Positions 36,640 through 46,332 are shown, counted from the first letter of the stretch. The stretch: 64,000 nt of DNA from DATBAX01 sp963723765 (GCA_963723765.1 CAVRSD010000010.1:1-64000); one strand, 5' to 3'. Notes: generated from the sequence alone by a model not told the origin. Numbers and translations are program-made.

Positions 36640-37524
36640 TTACTGCCCCATCAACCCAGCATCCTCGGCCGCACCCAGGGAAATCGCGGACCAGTCCAAA
36701 TTGTCGCCGCCGTGAGCCAGCAGAGTAAGAAAGCGGTTGTAAATTAAACTTGCCAGCGGCAGGGGGACACGCAGGGTTTGGGCCGCTTCTAAAACCAGCC
36801 GGTTGTCTTTGAAACCCAGGACAGACGCAAATCCAGCCGGCTCGAATTTTTTGTCGGCAATCATCCCGCCGTAGATTTTATAAACCGGCGCATTGAACAG
36901 TGTGGAGGTCAGGAAATCCAGATACTGGCGCTGGTCCACGCCACCCTTGGCGACCAGCGTCGCGGCTTCGGCCAGCGATTCGATTACCGACGAGATCAGA
37001 AAGTTGCCGCTCAACTTCACCAAATTTGCCGCCGACGGCTTCTCGCCAAATCGAAATGTCTTCTGTCCCACGGCTTCGAACAGAGGCATGCAGTCCTCGA
37101 CCGCGTCCGGCGCGCCCGCCACGGTGACAAACAACTTGGCCGCGGCCGCCGCCTCGGGACGTCCAAACACCGGCGCCGAAATAAAACGCTGTCCATTCTT
37201 GGCGTGCGCGGCCGTCATTTTTTCCGCCAGCGCCACGCTGATCGTGCTCGACGAAACATGTACCGCGTCCCGAGCCAAACTGCCCAACACGCCCGCCTCG
37301 CCGAACACCACACTTTCCACCGCGTGGTCATCCGCCAGCATCGTTATGACTGCATCGCCGCGGCACGCGTCCGCCACCTGGATGGCCACGCGTGCGCCCT
37401 GCGCCTCGATCGCCCGCGCCTTGCCAGGCGTGCGGTTGTACACCGTGACCTCATGTCCGCCCTTGAGCAGGCTCGCCGCCATGCCCAATCCCATGTTCCC
37501 CAGCCCAATCAATCCAACTTTCAT
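36640..37524 (-). CDS. NAD(P)-dependent beta-hydroxyacid dehydrogenase family oxidoreductase
   Basis: 294 residues of the 3-hydroxyisobutyrate dehydrogenase / GLYR1 type. Rossmann start MKVGLIGLGNMGLGMAASLL (GxGxxG), VTVYNRTPGKARAIE, substrate loop VHVSSSTISVALAEKM, and the catalytic Lys helix NLVKLSGNFLISSVIESLAE. The substrate could be glyoxylate/succinic semialdehyde or tartronate semialdehyde; the glycerate kinase 2.8 kb away makes the last attractive, but this is inference. A paralogue of this family is at 44303-45196. Confidence 0.9.
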   Translation of the reverse strand: MKVGLIGLGNMGLGMAASLLKGGHEVTVYNRTPGKARAIEAQGARVAIQVADACRGDAVITMLADDHAVESVVFGEAGVLGSLARDAVHVSSSTISVALAEKMTAAHAKNGQRFISAPVFGRPEAAAAAKLFVTVAGAPDAVEDCMPLFEAVGQKTFRFGEKPSAANLVKLSGNFLISSVIESLAEAATLVAKGGVDQRQYLDFLTSTLFNAPVYKIYGGMIADKKFEPAGFASVLGFKDNRLVLEAAQTLRVPLPLASLIYNRFLTLLAHGGDNLDWSAISLGAAEDAGLMGQ

Positions 37525-37620
37525 CCGCGCACCTCGGAATTATTTTATCGGCAAACTGAGGACGAAGGTGGAATCCCGGACCGCAAGAATTCCAACCTTT
37601 TCTAATGCGGTTTTGGTGAA

Positions 37621-38616
37621 TCAGGCAATGAGCCTTTTCGCAATCGCACAATACAACTCCACCGCATCCCTTAACTGTTTTTTCTCCACATACTCGCCGG
37701 TGGTATGGGCCACATGAATCGATCCCGGCCCAATCAGCAGCGGCTGTCCCCAGTTGCTCAGCGCGGGAATGTCAGTGGTGAACGCCGCGACCATGGTGGG
37801 CAGGTCCTCAATCGTCTGCAAGCGCAGGAAGGGAATTTCCAGAGTGAAATCAACCTGCGCCAGATCGCCCACCGCGGCAATAATCTCTTTGCGTAACTGA
37901 TCGGACGGCCCCACCAGCCGATAAAGCAACTTAGCGCGCGCATGGTCAGGGACCACATTCGGTGCGCGTCCGCCTTCGATCACCCCAATGTTGACGGTCG
38001 ATGGGCCAATGCCTTCCACATTCGGTAGCTTCACGCTGCGCAGCCGATTCAAAGCTTCCAGCAGCTTATCGATCGCCGACTCCCCCAATTCCGGATACGC
38101 CGAGTGCGCCATGCGTCCCTTGGCGATCACTTCCACCCGCAAGGTCCCCTTCGATGCCGACGCCAGGCGATTCTCCGTAGGCTCACCATTGATCAGAAAC
38201 TTGTTCCCATAAGCTTGCTCATTGGCGATCTTTGCACCCAGACTGTCGCGCTCTTCGCCGACCAGGAAAAGCAGCCCGACATGAATCCCTTCTTGCTTCA
38301 ACTTTTCCGCCGCTGCAACTTGGGCAGCGATAATTCCCTTGGCATCGCAGGAGGCGCGTCCATACACCCGGTCCGCATCTTCCGACGAAGTAATAAACGG
38401 CGGCACGGTATCCATGTGCGTGGAAAAAACAATGTCCGGCTTCGCATGCCCCGGAGAAGTGGCCCACACATTGTGCCGCGCGCCTTCCACCGGAACTTTC
38501 CTGGCGTCATACCCCAACCGCAAAAGTTCGCCATGCAGGAAATCGCCCACCGGCCCTTCATTCCCGGTGATGGACTCAATATCCACCAGCTGTCTCGTCA
38601 GCGCGATCAAATCCAT
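37621..38616 (-). CDS. M20-family metallopeptidase/deacylase
   Basis: 331 residues. Zinc ligands in FSTHMDTVPPF (His, Asp), the bridging Asp region GRASCDAKGIIAAQVAA, the general-base Glu in FLVGEERDSLGAK, and a C-terminal His in GPGSIHVAHTTGEYV. The dimerisation domain is present (AKGRMAHSAYPELGESAIDK). Resembles ArgE/DapE/LysK-type amidohydrolases of amino-acid metabolism; no pathway partner is adjacent to fix the substrate. Confidence 0.9.
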   Translation of the reverse strand: MDLIALTRQLVDIESITGNEGPVGDFLHGELLRLGYDARKVPVEGARHNVWATSPGHAKPDIVFSTHMDTVPPFITSSEDADRVYGRASCDAKGIIAAQVAAAEKLKQEGIHVGLLFLVGEERDSLGAKIANEQAYGNKFLINGEPTENRLASASKGTLRVEVIAKGRMAHSAYPELGESAIDKLLEALNRLRSVKLPNVEGIGPSTVNIGVIEGGRAPNVVPDHARAKLLYRLVGPSDQLRKEIIAAVGDLAQVDFTLEIPFLRLQTIEDLPTMVAAFTTDIPALSNWGQPLLIGPGSIHVAHTTGEYVEKKQLRDAVELYCAIAKRLIA

Positions 38617-38673
38617 GCCAAAGAGAATACCCTACCTCTGCAAAGGCGCGCGCCATCTTCGCAAATCACGTAG

Positions 38674-38694
38674 GGACAGCCGCCTCGGCTGTCC
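38674..38694. repeat. Perfect 9-bp hairpin between M20 peptidase and hydrolase genes
   Basis: GGACAGCCG, loop CCT, CGGCTGTCC. No T-run. A likely member of the REP-like intergenic elements of this genome. Confidence 0.55.
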
Positions 38695-38763
38695 AGCCAA
38701 GCGCAGCGAGGCCCGGGAGATGCACGCGAATCGAGTCCTGCTATCCTGACTATTCGAAACCAA

Positions 38764-39420
38764 ATGACCTCCACTTCCATCCGCTCGCTCTTCCTCGACG
38801 GCCCCGCTGGACGCCTGGAAGCCCTGCTCAACTTGGGCAGCGAATCGGCCACTCATGCTGCATTGGTTTGCCATCCCCACCCCGTTTTTGGCGGCACGCT
38901 GCACAATAAAGTTGTTTTCCATGCCATGAAGGCGCTGAACAGTTTCGGATTTCCCGTGCTGCGCTTCAATTTTCGCGGCGCCGGATTGAGCGAAGGCGTT
39001 CACGACAAAGGCCATGGCGAGTTAGACGACGTCCGCACTGCACTCGACTGGCTCGACCAGGAATTTCATTTGCCTATGATCTTTTGCGGATTTTCTTTTG
39101 GTGCAGCCGTGGGATTGCGCGTGGCCTGTCCCGATGCACGAGTAAAAGCCGCGATCGGCTTGGGGACCCCGGTCGCTGCAGTCGACGACCGCACCTACGA
39201 CCTCAGCTTTCTGGGATCATGCAGCAAACCAAAATTGTTGATCAGCGGTGATCGCGACCAGTACGGCCCCAAAGCCCAACTCGAAAAACTCGCAGCATCC
39301 CTCCCTGAACCCAAGAAGCTGGTATTAATCGAAGGCGCCGACCATTTTTTCGAAGGCCGCCTAAAGGAAATGCGCGAAACCATCGAGAGTTGGATTCGGG
39401 AAGTCTTAGCTAGCAGCTAG
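38764..39420 (+). CDS. Alpha/beta hydrolase (Tex30/KANL3-like, dienelactone-hydrolase clan)
   Basis: 218 residues. ALVCHPHPVFGGTLHNKVVF (oxyanion region with the typical HPHP), RFNFRGAGLSEG, nucleophile Ser in FCGFSFGAAVGLRVA, acid in LISGDRDQYGPK, His in GADHFFEGRLKEM. A small cytoplasmic esterase-like enzyme of unknown substrate. The last codons and the stop (LASS then TAG) lie in an AGCT-core repeat. The glycerate kinase starts 28 bases later, so they may be co-transcribed. Confidence 0.88.
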   Translation: MTSTSIRSLFLDGPAGRLEALLNLGSESATHAALVCHPHPVFGGTLHNKVVFHAMKALNSFGFPVLRFNFRGAGLSEGVHDKGHGELDDVRTALDWLDQEFHLPMIFCGFSFGAAVGLRVACPDARVKAAIGLGTPVAAVDDRTYDLSFLGSCSKPKLLISGDRDQYGPKAQLEKLAASLPEPKKLVLIEGADHFFEGRLKEMRETIESWIREVLASS

Positions 39421-39428
39421 AAGCTGTC
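39408..39428 (+). repeat. AGCT-core intergenic repeat, third copy
   Basis: TTAGCTAGCAGCTAGAAGCT; it contains the stop codon of the hydrolase gene, as with the copies at 18466 and 18887. Confidence 0.6.
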
Positions 39429-39448
39429 GCCTGTTTATAATCCCCTCC

Positions 39449-40787
39449 ATGCCTCCAGACCCAGTCGATCGCGTTCAGCTCGCCATCGAAATGCGCGTCA
39501 CCGCCCGGCATCTCTTTGAACATGCGCTGACCGAATCGAGCATTGATCGTGCTTTCGAAAGGCACGTTCATTGCGATCGCGGCGTCCTGCGGGTTTGCGA
39601 AGATCTTTACGATCTGAATTCTTATGGACGCGTATTTGTGGTTTCGATTGGCAAAGCCGCGCATTCGCTCGCGAACGCATTGGAAATGCGGGCAGGCAAC
39701 CGCTTTGAAGGAATTATTGTCAGCTCAGACGAACCAGCGACCCAATTGCGAGGATTTCGTTATTTTCGCGGCGGACATCCCCTGCCCAACCAGGAATCCA
39801 TGCGCGCCGCCGATTCGATCCTGAAATCGCTGAATGCGCAGAACGCGGCTTCGCTGGTGATTTATCTGCTGAGCGGCGGCGGGTCCGCTATGGCAGAAAA
39901 GGCCATTGATGACGAAATCCCGCTGGATGATCTCATCGTGACTTATCGCGTGCTGGTCCATTCCGGGGCACCCATTGCGGAGATCAATGCCATTCGCAAA
40001 CATCTTTCCGCGGTGAAGGGCGGACGTATGGCTCTGGCCGCATCTCCAGCGCAGCAGGTTTCAGTCCTCGTCTCCGACGTTCCCGACAACATGACGGACG
40101 CTTTGGCCTCAGGACCGACCATGCCCGATTCCACTTCGGTGGAAGACTGTTATGCCATCGCCGCCAAGTACAACATGCTGGACCAGTTTCCGGAATCAGT
40201 GCGCGAATTATTCCAGCGCCATGCCTTGGAGGAAACGCCAAAATCGGATGATCCCGCTTTCCATCGTTCACGCTGGTGGACGGTTTTATCGAACACCATG
40301 CTGCTTGACGCCACCAGGAGTGAAGCCGAGCGCCAGGGCTTCACCGTCGCAATCGACAACAGTTGTGACGACTGGGATTACGCGCGCGCCGGGGATTATC
40401 TCTTAGGCCGAGTCCGCGAGTTGCGGAAGCAGTCCGAGAAAGTTTGTTTAATTTCCGGCGGGGAAGTGACGGTCGAAGCTTACAAACGGCGGCGTCGGCG
40501 GACGCAATCAGCAATTCGCCCTGCATTGCGCCACAAAGATCAGCGGCGAGAACATCACCGTCCTCAGTGCAGGGACAGACGGCATTGATGGCAACAGCGC
40601 CGCCGCCGGGGCTATTGCCGATGGTACGACTCTGGTGCGCGCCCGCGCGCAGGCGCGCGCACTCGATCCGGAAACGTATCTCAATGCCTTCAACGCCTAC
40701 TCTTTCTTCGACGCGCTCGGCGATACTGTCGTCACTGGCCCTACGGGAAACAATCTGCGGGACTTGCGCGTTCTTCTGGCTTACTAA
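39449..40787 (+). CDS. Glycerate 2-kinase, MOFRL/DUF4147 type (frameshift near 40,485)
   Basis: Phosphorylates D-glycerate to 2-phosphoglycerate. The frame from 39449 has RVFVVSIGKAAHSLANALE, YFRGGHPLPNQESM, VIYLLSGGGSAMAEKAID and INAIRKHLSAVKGGRMA. It breaks after CLISGGEVTVEA. Removing one base in GAAGCTTACA would restore VTNGGVGGRNQQFALHC, then VLSAGTDGIDGNSAAAGAIA and GPTGNNLRDLRVLLAY, with TAA at 40785-40787. The restored protein is about 445 residues, normal for the family. Whether it is truly inactive depends on that base. Confidence 0.88.
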
Positions 40788-41052
40788 ATCAAAACTACAA
40801 GCTAACCACATGGCGACGGAATGCGGCCAGACCGGATCTCGACCCGTCCACAGAATGCCTCGCCATCGCGCCTAAACAGGCCTAGGATCGATGATCGCAA
40901 ACTCGAACCTGCTGGAGGCCATCCGGAGGCAAAAACCAGACAGCCGGAGCGCCAGATAGTCCAGCGCAAACTTATAGCTAAAAGATAATAAATTAGACTT
41001 GGCGCACCAAGACCCATCCTGGTAATTTTGCGGATGGATTCCTGCAAATGTC

Positions 41053-41532
41053 TTAAGCGCTCTTCGGCATCGGCGGCATCTCTTTCATGGCTTTTGCCAT
41101 ATCTTCCTGGGACATATCGCGGACGTGGGTCGCCAGAGACCATTGATGTCCGTAAGGATCGGTAACGATGCCATAGCGATCACCCCAGAATTGGTCCATC
41201 ACGGGCATCTTGACCGTGGCGCCGGCTGCAACCGCTTGCGCAAAGGCGGCGTCCACGTTTTCCAGATAGACGTGCAGGGTCACTCCTGAGCCGCCGCTGG
41301 ATAGCGGCGATAACGCGCCCCACTCCGGAAACTCGTCATTCAGCATCAGCATGGAATCGCCGACTTTGAGCAGAGCATGCATGACTTTGCCATTCGGGGT
41401 CAGCATTTTGCCCAGCAACTGAGCGCCAAAAGCTTTCTGATAGAACTCAATGGCTTGCTCGGCGTTGCGAACAATCATGTGCGGGGTGAGGGTGTGGAAA
41501 CCTGAGGGAATAGCTTGCGGTTTGTCAGACAT
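41053..41532 (-). CDS. VOC/glyoxalase-fold protein (PhnB-like)
   Basis: 160 residues. The start is the ATG at 41532 because a GGAGGT ribosome-binding site lies just upstream and the sequence from there (MSDKPQAIPSGFHTLTPHMI) matches the family; the open frame continues farther without meaning. Paired beta-alpha-beta-beta-beta modules: AEQAIEFYQKAFGAQLLGKM and AVAAGATVKMPVMDQFWGDR, GIVTDPYGHQWSLATHV. The C-terminal tail is Met-rich (MAKAMKEMPPMPKSA). Likely a small-molecule or resistance-type VOC protein; substrate unknown. Confidence 0.88.
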   Translation of the reverse strand: MSDKPQAIPSGFHTLTPHMIVRNAEQAIEFYQKAFGAQLLGKMLTPNGKVMHALLKVGDSMLMLNDEFPEWGALSPLSSGGSGVTLHVYLENVDAAFAQAVAAGATVKMPVMDQFWGDRYGIVTDPYGHQWSLATHVRDMSQEDMAKAMKEMPPMPKSA

Positions 41533-41704
41533 AACGGACCTCCATGGGATAGGAAGTCTAGCGCATCCGGATGAAAAAATTGTTAAAAAATCGAGATAAC
41601 CCGTTATTGTGGACGTCCGAATACCCAACCGTCGCGCCTGAGGCAAATTAAAACAGTTAAACTTGCTGGCTTAAAGACAAACCCAGTCCGCCCGGAGAAA
41701 AAAT

Positions 41705-42262
41705 ATGCCGCTTACAAAACTCGATGACATCAGCGCCTTGGTCGTAATCGACCTGCAAAAAGGAATTGTCGGTCTGCCGACGGTGCATCCGGTCGGTGAA
41801 ATCATCGCCCGAACCGCCCAACTCGCTCATGCTTTCCGGGAGCGCGGCCTGCCGGTGGTTCTGGTCAACGTCTCGGGCCGGGCGCCGGGCCGCACTGACG
41901 CTGGAAGCCCCAAGTTTTCGTTTCCGCCCGATTGGGCCGAACTGGTTCCTGAACTGGAGCAGCAGCCCGGCGATTACCTCGTCACAAAACAACGCTGGGG
42001 CGCATTTCTTGGCACAGCTTTGGACGACTACTTGCGCCAGCGCGGCGTAACTCAGATCCTCTTGACGGGCGTAGCCACGAGTGCGGGAGTGGAATCGACA
42101 GCGCGCAGCGCCTATGATCTGGGCTACAACGTGACGCTCGTGGTGGATGCGATGACCGACCGGGACGCCGAGACGCATCGTCATAGCGTCGAGAAAATCT
42201 TTCCCCGGCTGGGTGAAGCGACGACCACTGATGAGGTTATGAAGCTGTTGAGCAGCTTTTGA
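41705..42262 (+). CDS. Isochorismatase-family hydrolase lacking the usual catalytic Cys
   Basis: 185 residues. The start MPLTKLDDISALVVIDLQKG has the catalytic Asp of the family, VTKQRWGAFLGTALDDYLRQ has the Lys region, and VTQILLTGVATSAGVESTAR is the nucleophile segment. In nicotinamidase-type enzymes the position of the second Gly of TSAGVES is Cys. Isochorismatases also lack it, so this could use a water-based hydrolysis of a vinyl ether or be a non-amidase. Single gene. Confidence 0.88.
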   Translation: MPLTKLDDISALVVIDLQKGIVGLPTVHPVGEIIARTAQLAHAFRERGLPVVLVNVSGRAPGRTDAGSPKFSFPPDWAELVPELEQQPGDYLVTKQRWGAFLGTALDDYLRQRGVTQILLTGVATSAGVESTARSAYDLGYNVTLVVDAMTDRDAETHRHSVEKIFPRLGEATTTDEVMKLLSSF

Positions 42263-42394
42263 ATGCATGGAAAGCCCGTCACGCCCGAACCATCTAAGCC
42301 GGAATCGCCTGATGAGGTACTGGCGTAGCATTCGTACAAGCGACCGTGGCTGCGATTGGGAAATGGGAGAACGATCCGGGGAGCAACATTCATC

Positions 42395-42616
42395 ATGAAG
42401 AAAAATTTCTGGAGAGCGATGATCGAGGTAGCCTTTATCGTCTTCCTGTTTTATTCCAATCTCTTGATGGGAGAATTTGAGCGGTCAGGCATGGCACAGA
42501 AGAGGGGTTTGGCGTGGGCAATCGGAGATATTCTTACCGCCAGCAATTTCGAAATTGCTATGATCGCTGCGCTCATCGGCTATATCCTTTTTGAATTTCT
42601 TCGAAAGAGATTCTAG
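42395..42616 (+). CDS. Small two-helix membrane protein, 73 aa
   Basis: MKKNFWRAMIEVAFIVFLFY and FEIAMIAALIGYILFEFLRK are two hydrophobic segments joined by a charged loop (GEFERSGMAQKRGLAWAIGD). The ATG at 42395 has a weak upstream GGGGAGCAA. Unknown family; a real small gene is likely from its clean hydropathy and Lys/Arg caps. Confidence 0.55.
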   Translation: MKKNFWRAMIEVAFIVFLFYSNLLMGEFERSGMAQKRGLAWAIGDILTASNFEIAMIAALIGYILFEFLRKRF

Positions 42617-42771
42617 CTTCGCGAATCAATCAACATAAGTAAGAGCTGCAACCCAAGTGAATTGTTGACGAAAAATCGCAACTACGCCAAGTATCCGGAC
42701 GGGGGCTGTTTACAACACTCCCTGGAAGCTATCTTGGCTCCCACCTCGCAAGCGTGTAATGCTGTATTGAG

Positions 42772-44043
42772 ATGAATGCTCTGCGCGCTTTGCGCCACCG
42801 CAATTTCCGGCTGTTTTTTTGCGGGCAAAGCATTTCCCTGATCGGCACCTGGATGACGCGGCTGGCTACGAGCTGGCTGGTTTATCGGTTGACGGGCTCG
42901 ACCTTTCTTTTGGGGGTGGTAAGTTTTGCGGGTCAAATCCCCACCTTTCTTCTGGCTCCGGTGGCGGGGGTTTGGGTGGACCGCTGGGAGCGGCGACGCG
43001 TCCTGTTGGTCACGCAGGTGCTCGCGGCGGTGCAATCCCTCATGCTCGCCGGCCTGACTCTTTCCGGACGCATCACGGTGGCGGAAGTTGTCTGGCTGAG
43101 TGTTTTTCAAGGATTGATCAACGCCTTCGACATGCCGGCGCGGCAATCGTTCCTGGTGCAAATGGTGGACGGACGGGAAGATTTGAGCAATGCCATCGCC
43201 CTCAATTCAACCATGGTCAATGGAGCGCGTCTGCTGGGACCGGCGCTGGCCGGAATAACCATTGCCGCGGTTGGCGAAGGATATTGCTTCCTGATTGACG
43301 GGTTGAGCTATTTGGCGGTCATCGCTTCGCTGCTGGCCATGCGGATCGATGTGCAGGCGGCTCGCAAATCCACTGCCAGCATGCTGGTGCAACTCAAGGA
43401 AGGCTGGACTTATGTTTCCACATTTCCGCCCATCCGCACGGTATTGCTGTTGTTCGCGATCATCAGCTTCATGGGCGTGCCTTACACGGTTTTAATGCCC
43501 GTGTTTGCCACCAAAATTCTGCATGGCGGACCACACACGCTGGGCTTTTTGATGGGGGCTGCCGGGGTGGGGTCAATTATCTCCGCGCTCAGCCTGGCCA
43601 CGCGCAAATCCGTTCGAGGGCTTTACCGGGTGATTCCGACGGTAGCGGGAGTGTTTGGCGGCGGCTTGATCGCGCTTTCATTTTCGCGAAATTACTGGTT
43701 ATCGCTTGCGACCATGGGGGTGACGGGGTTTGGCATGATGCAGTCCGCCGCCGCCAGCAATACCGTTATCCAAACCATTGTCGAAGAGGATAAACGCGGC
43801 CGGGTGATGAGCTATTACACGATGGCGTACATGGGGGCGAGTCCCTTTGGCAGCCTGCTCGCGGGAAGTCTTGCGCCGGTCATTGGCGCACCGGGCACGG
43901 TTTTGCTGTGCGGCATGGGATGCGTTGCCGGCGCAGTGTGGTTTTGGTTTCAATTGCCGAAATTGCGACCGATCATCCGTCCGATCTATCAGCAGCTTGG
44001 CATCCTGCCGGTGGTGCCGGTTGTGGTGGACGGGGAAAATTAA
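42772..44043 (+). CDS. MFS transporter (EntS/enterobactin-exporter-like clade)
   Basis: 423 residues, about 12 helices. N-terminus MNALRALRHRNFRLFFCGQS; motif A region PVAGVWVDRWERRRVLLVTQ; MPARQSFLVQMVDGREDLSN and ALNSTMVNGARLLGPALAGI are typical of the DUF894/EntS group; second-half loop VEEDKRGRVMSYYTMAYMGA. Exporter of unknown substrate. Single transcription unit followed by a palindromic repeat. Confidence 0.9.
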   Translation: MNALRALRHRNFRLFFCGQSISLIGTWMTRLATSWLVYRLTGSTFLLGVVSFAGQIPTFLLAPVAGVWVDRWERRRVLLVTQVLAAVQSLMLAGLTLSGRITVAEVVWLSVFQGLINAFDMPARQSFLVQMVDGREDLSNAIALNSTMVNGARLLGPALAGITIAAVGEGYCFLIDGLSYLAVIASLLAMRIDVQAARKSTASMLVQLKEGWTYVSTFPPIRTVLLLFAIISFMGVPYTVLMPVFATKILHGGPHTLGFLMGAAGVGSIISALSLATRKSVRGLYRVIPTVAGVFGGGLIALSFSRNYWLSLATMGVTGFGMMQSAAASNTVIQTIVEEDKRGRVMSYYTMAYMGASPFGSLLAGSLAPVIGAPGTVLLCGMGCVAGAVWFWFQLPKLRPIIRPIYQQLGILPVVPVVVDGEN

Positions 44044-44079
44044 CTTCAATTTGAAATTTCTTCTTAATATCTGTGAAGA

Positions 44080-44186
44080 GTCATCCTGAGCTTGCGAAGG
44101 ATCTTGCATGGGGCGAAAGTGCGGCGTCTGCTGGTCCGCGCCAGATCCCTCGCCCGGCTGAAATGCGCCGGGTCTTCGGGATGACT
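44080..44186. repeat. Dispersed palindrome, family A (long copy)
   Basis: AGTCATCCTGAGCTTGCGAA at one end and CCGGGTCTTCGGGATGACTT at the other pair as an imperfect hairpin of about 107 bases with an inner GATCCCTCGCCCGGCTGAAA shared with the other copies. Confidence 0.7.
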
Positions 44187-44302
44187 TGAATGGATACTTC
44201 AAATTGAGCCACTACTTCGGCATGCATTGCTTGACCGTGCCAGTGGTGTCAGTTCTAATGAGTGGGCACTTCATTCGCTATTTCGCGGGAGCTTAAAAAC
44301 AA

Positions 44303-45196
44303 ATGCGGGTTGCTTTCTTAGGTTTGGGAATTATGGGACGGCCGATGGCCGTGAATTTGGCCAAAGCGGGTCATGAAGTCGCAGTATGGAATCGCACGCC
44401 GGGAAAAGATGTCGAAGGCGCACGCAGCGCAGCATCTCCGGGTGAGGCAGCGCGTGGGGCGGAAGTGGTGTGGATTTGCGTGTCCGACACGAAAGCGGTG
44501 GAGACTGTGCTGTTTGGGCCGGATGGGGTCGAGGGATCGCTGGCGGAAGGCATGATCATTGTGGATTCGAGCACCATTGCGCCGTCGGCGACGCGCAGTT
44601 TTGCTGAGCGCGTGAGTGCGAGGGGCGTGGATTACGTCGATGCGCCGATGACGGGATCGAAGGTCGCAGCCGACGGCGGGACGCTGATTTTTATGGTGGG
44701 CGGGGAAGCAGCGGTCATCGACAAACTGAGTCCGCTATTTGCCGCTATGGGCAAAAAGATATTTCGCATGGGAGAAACCGGCAAAGGCCATGCCACCAAG
44801 CTGGTCATGAATCTGCAAATCGCGGTTATTTATGAAGGGTTCGCCGAAGCCCTTACCTTGGGTGCCAAGCTGGGTGTGGATGCCGAGATGCTGATGCCTT
44901 TGATCAATGCCTCTATGGTGCGTTCGGGAGTGGTGGAATATAAAGCGCCATTCGTTCTGAAACGTGACTTTTCGCCCAATTTCCCGCTGCGGCTGATGCT
45001 GAAAGACCTGCGACTGGCATTGGACGCCGCCAAAGAAGCGCGGGTGAAATTGCCGGCGGTTGAAACTGTCGAAGAAATTTACGACATGGCTGCCGAAGAG
45101 GGGCAGGCCGATCTGGATTACGCCGCTACTCTGACGCTTCTCGAAAAATGGGCGGGCGTGGAAGTGAAGGGGAGCCTGTCACAAAAAGTGTCATAA
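44303..45196 (+). CDS. NAD(P)-dependent 3-hydroxyisobutyrate dehydrogenase-like oxidoreductase
   Basis: 297 residues. MRVAFLGLGIMGRPMAVNLA (GxGxxG), VAVWNRTPGKDVEG, substrate motif YVDAPMTGSKVAADGGTLIF, catalytic Lys in GKGHATKLVMNLQIAVIYEG. Preference for NADP or NAD cannot be told. Paralogue of the 36640-37524 gene but only moderately similar. Probably a beta-hydroxyacid or semialdehyde reductase. Confidence 0.9.
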   Translation: MRVAFLGLGIMGRPMAVNLAKAGHEVAVWNRTPGKDVEGARSAASPGEAARGAEVVWICVSDTKAVETVLFGPDGVEGSLAEGMIIVDSSTIAPSATRSFAERVSARGVDYVDAPMTGSKVAADGGTLIFMVGGEAAVIDKLSPLFAAMGKKIFRMGETGKGHATKLVMNLQIAVIYEGFAEALTLGAKLGVDAEMLMPLINASMVRSGVVEYKAPFVLKRDFSPNFPLRLMLKDLRLALDAAKEARVKLPAVETVEEIYDMAAEEGQADLDYAATLTLLEKWAGVEVKGSLSQKVS

Positions 45197-45241
45197 CTGC
45201 ATTCGTTCCCGCGAATTCCCGATCTGACGCCAGTTCCCACG

Positions 45242-45255
45242 GTTACTGTCGTAAC
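45242..45255. promoter_or_regulatory. GTTAC-N4-GTAAC palindrome upstream of the desaturase
   Basis: GTTACTGTCGTAAC, 105 bases before the desaturase ATG, with nearby direct repeats CTATTACA. Possible operator for a membrane-fluidity regulator; weak evidence. Confidence 0.3.
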
Positions 45256-45360
45256 GATTTCCTCGCTTCGCTATTACACAACTATTACAGACGAAGGTAA
45301 TTTGTGCTGATAAGTTAATCGATAGAAGCTATAAGACCGAGCACGGGAGAAGGCCAGCTA

Positions 45361-46275
45361 ATGGAACTCGAAGCTTTAAATCGCAGGGCAGCCGCCGATG
45401 GCGAAATCAACTGGGTCACCGCAACCTTCATGGTGTTGTTTCATCTGGGCGCGATTGCGGCCCTTTTCTTTTTTACCTGGAAAGCACTTTTCGTAGCATG
45501 TTTTTTATGGTGGGTCTCGGGAAGTCTGGGCATCGGCATGGGCTACCATCGCCTGCTCACTCATCGCGGATACAAAACTCCCAAGTGGGTGGAATACGTT
45601 TTGACGGTTTGCTCGACGCTGGCGCTTGAAGGCGGACCGATTTTCTGGGTGGCCACACACCGCATTCATCATCAATATTCGGACCTGGACGGCGATCCGC
45701 ACTCCCCGCGTGACGGCAAATGGTGGGCGCACATGGGCTGGATCCTGATGGGCAAGTCGATGCATCACGATACGACCACCCTGGCGCGTTACGTCCCTGA
45801 TCTCGCCAAAGACAAATTTCATGTCTGGATTACGAAATATCATTACGTTCCGATGATTGTGCTCGGCGTGATTCTGCTGGCGATCGGTGGGCTGCCATTT
45901 CTGCTGTGGGGAATTTTCATGCGGACGGTGGTCGGCCTGCACGCGACCTGGCTGGTGAATTCGGCGACGCATAGTTGGGGAACACGCCGCTTTGTCACCA
46001 AAGACGATTCCACCAATAGCTGGTGGGTGGCGATTCTGACTTTCGGCGAAGGCTGGCACAACAATCATCATGCCCATCCGGTTTCGGCGCGGCATGGCCT
46101 GCGCTGGTATGAAGTGGATTTCAACTGGTACGGCATCTGGGCGCTGACCAAGCTGGGATTGGCCAAGCAGGTCTATCAGGTCAAGCTGGATGAGTTAAAG
46201 AAAAAAGAAGAAGAATTGCAGCAGAGAATTGCGGCGGCGGGCCCGGTTGCAGAGCCGGAGTTGGCGTCGATATAA
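45361..46275 (+). CDS. Acyl-CoA/acyl-lipid delta-9 desaturase
   Basis: Introduces a double bond into saturated fatty acyl chains at a di-iron centre in the membrane. 304 residues with all three His boxes: HRLLTHRGYK, HRIHHQYSD and HNNHHAHP, plus the additional His region VNSATHSWGTRRF. Four membrane helices (FHLGAIAALFFFTWKALFVA; a second pair around 160-200). The C-terminus is a charged helix (LDELKKKEEELQQRIAAAG). Followed by a strong terminator, so a single-gene transcript. Confidence 0.95.
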   Translation: MELEALNRRAAADGEINWVTATFMVLFHLGAIAALFFFTWKALFVACFLWWVSGSLGIGMGYHRLLTHRGYKTPKWVEYVLTVCSTLALEGGPIFWVATHRIHHQYSDLDGDPHSPRDGKWWAHMGWILMGKSMHHDTTTLARYVPDLAKDKFHVWITKYHYVPMIVLGVILLAIGGLPFLLWGIFMRTVVGLHATWLVNSATHSWGTRRFVTKDDSTNSWWVAILTFGEGWHNNHHAHPVSARHGLRWYEVDFNWYGIWALTKLGLAKQVYQVKLDELKKKEEELQQRIAAAGPVAEPELASI

Positions 46276-46298
46276 GAAATCGTTTTCAGAAATTTAGG

Positions 46299-46332
46299 CG
46301 GCACGGCGAAAGCTGTGCCGTTTTGTTTTTTG
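46299..46332 (+). terminator. Rho-independent terminator after the desaturase
   Basis: CGGCACGGC-GAAA-GCTGTGCCG hairpin (one G-T pair) followed by TTTTGTTTTTT. Confidence 0.85.
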
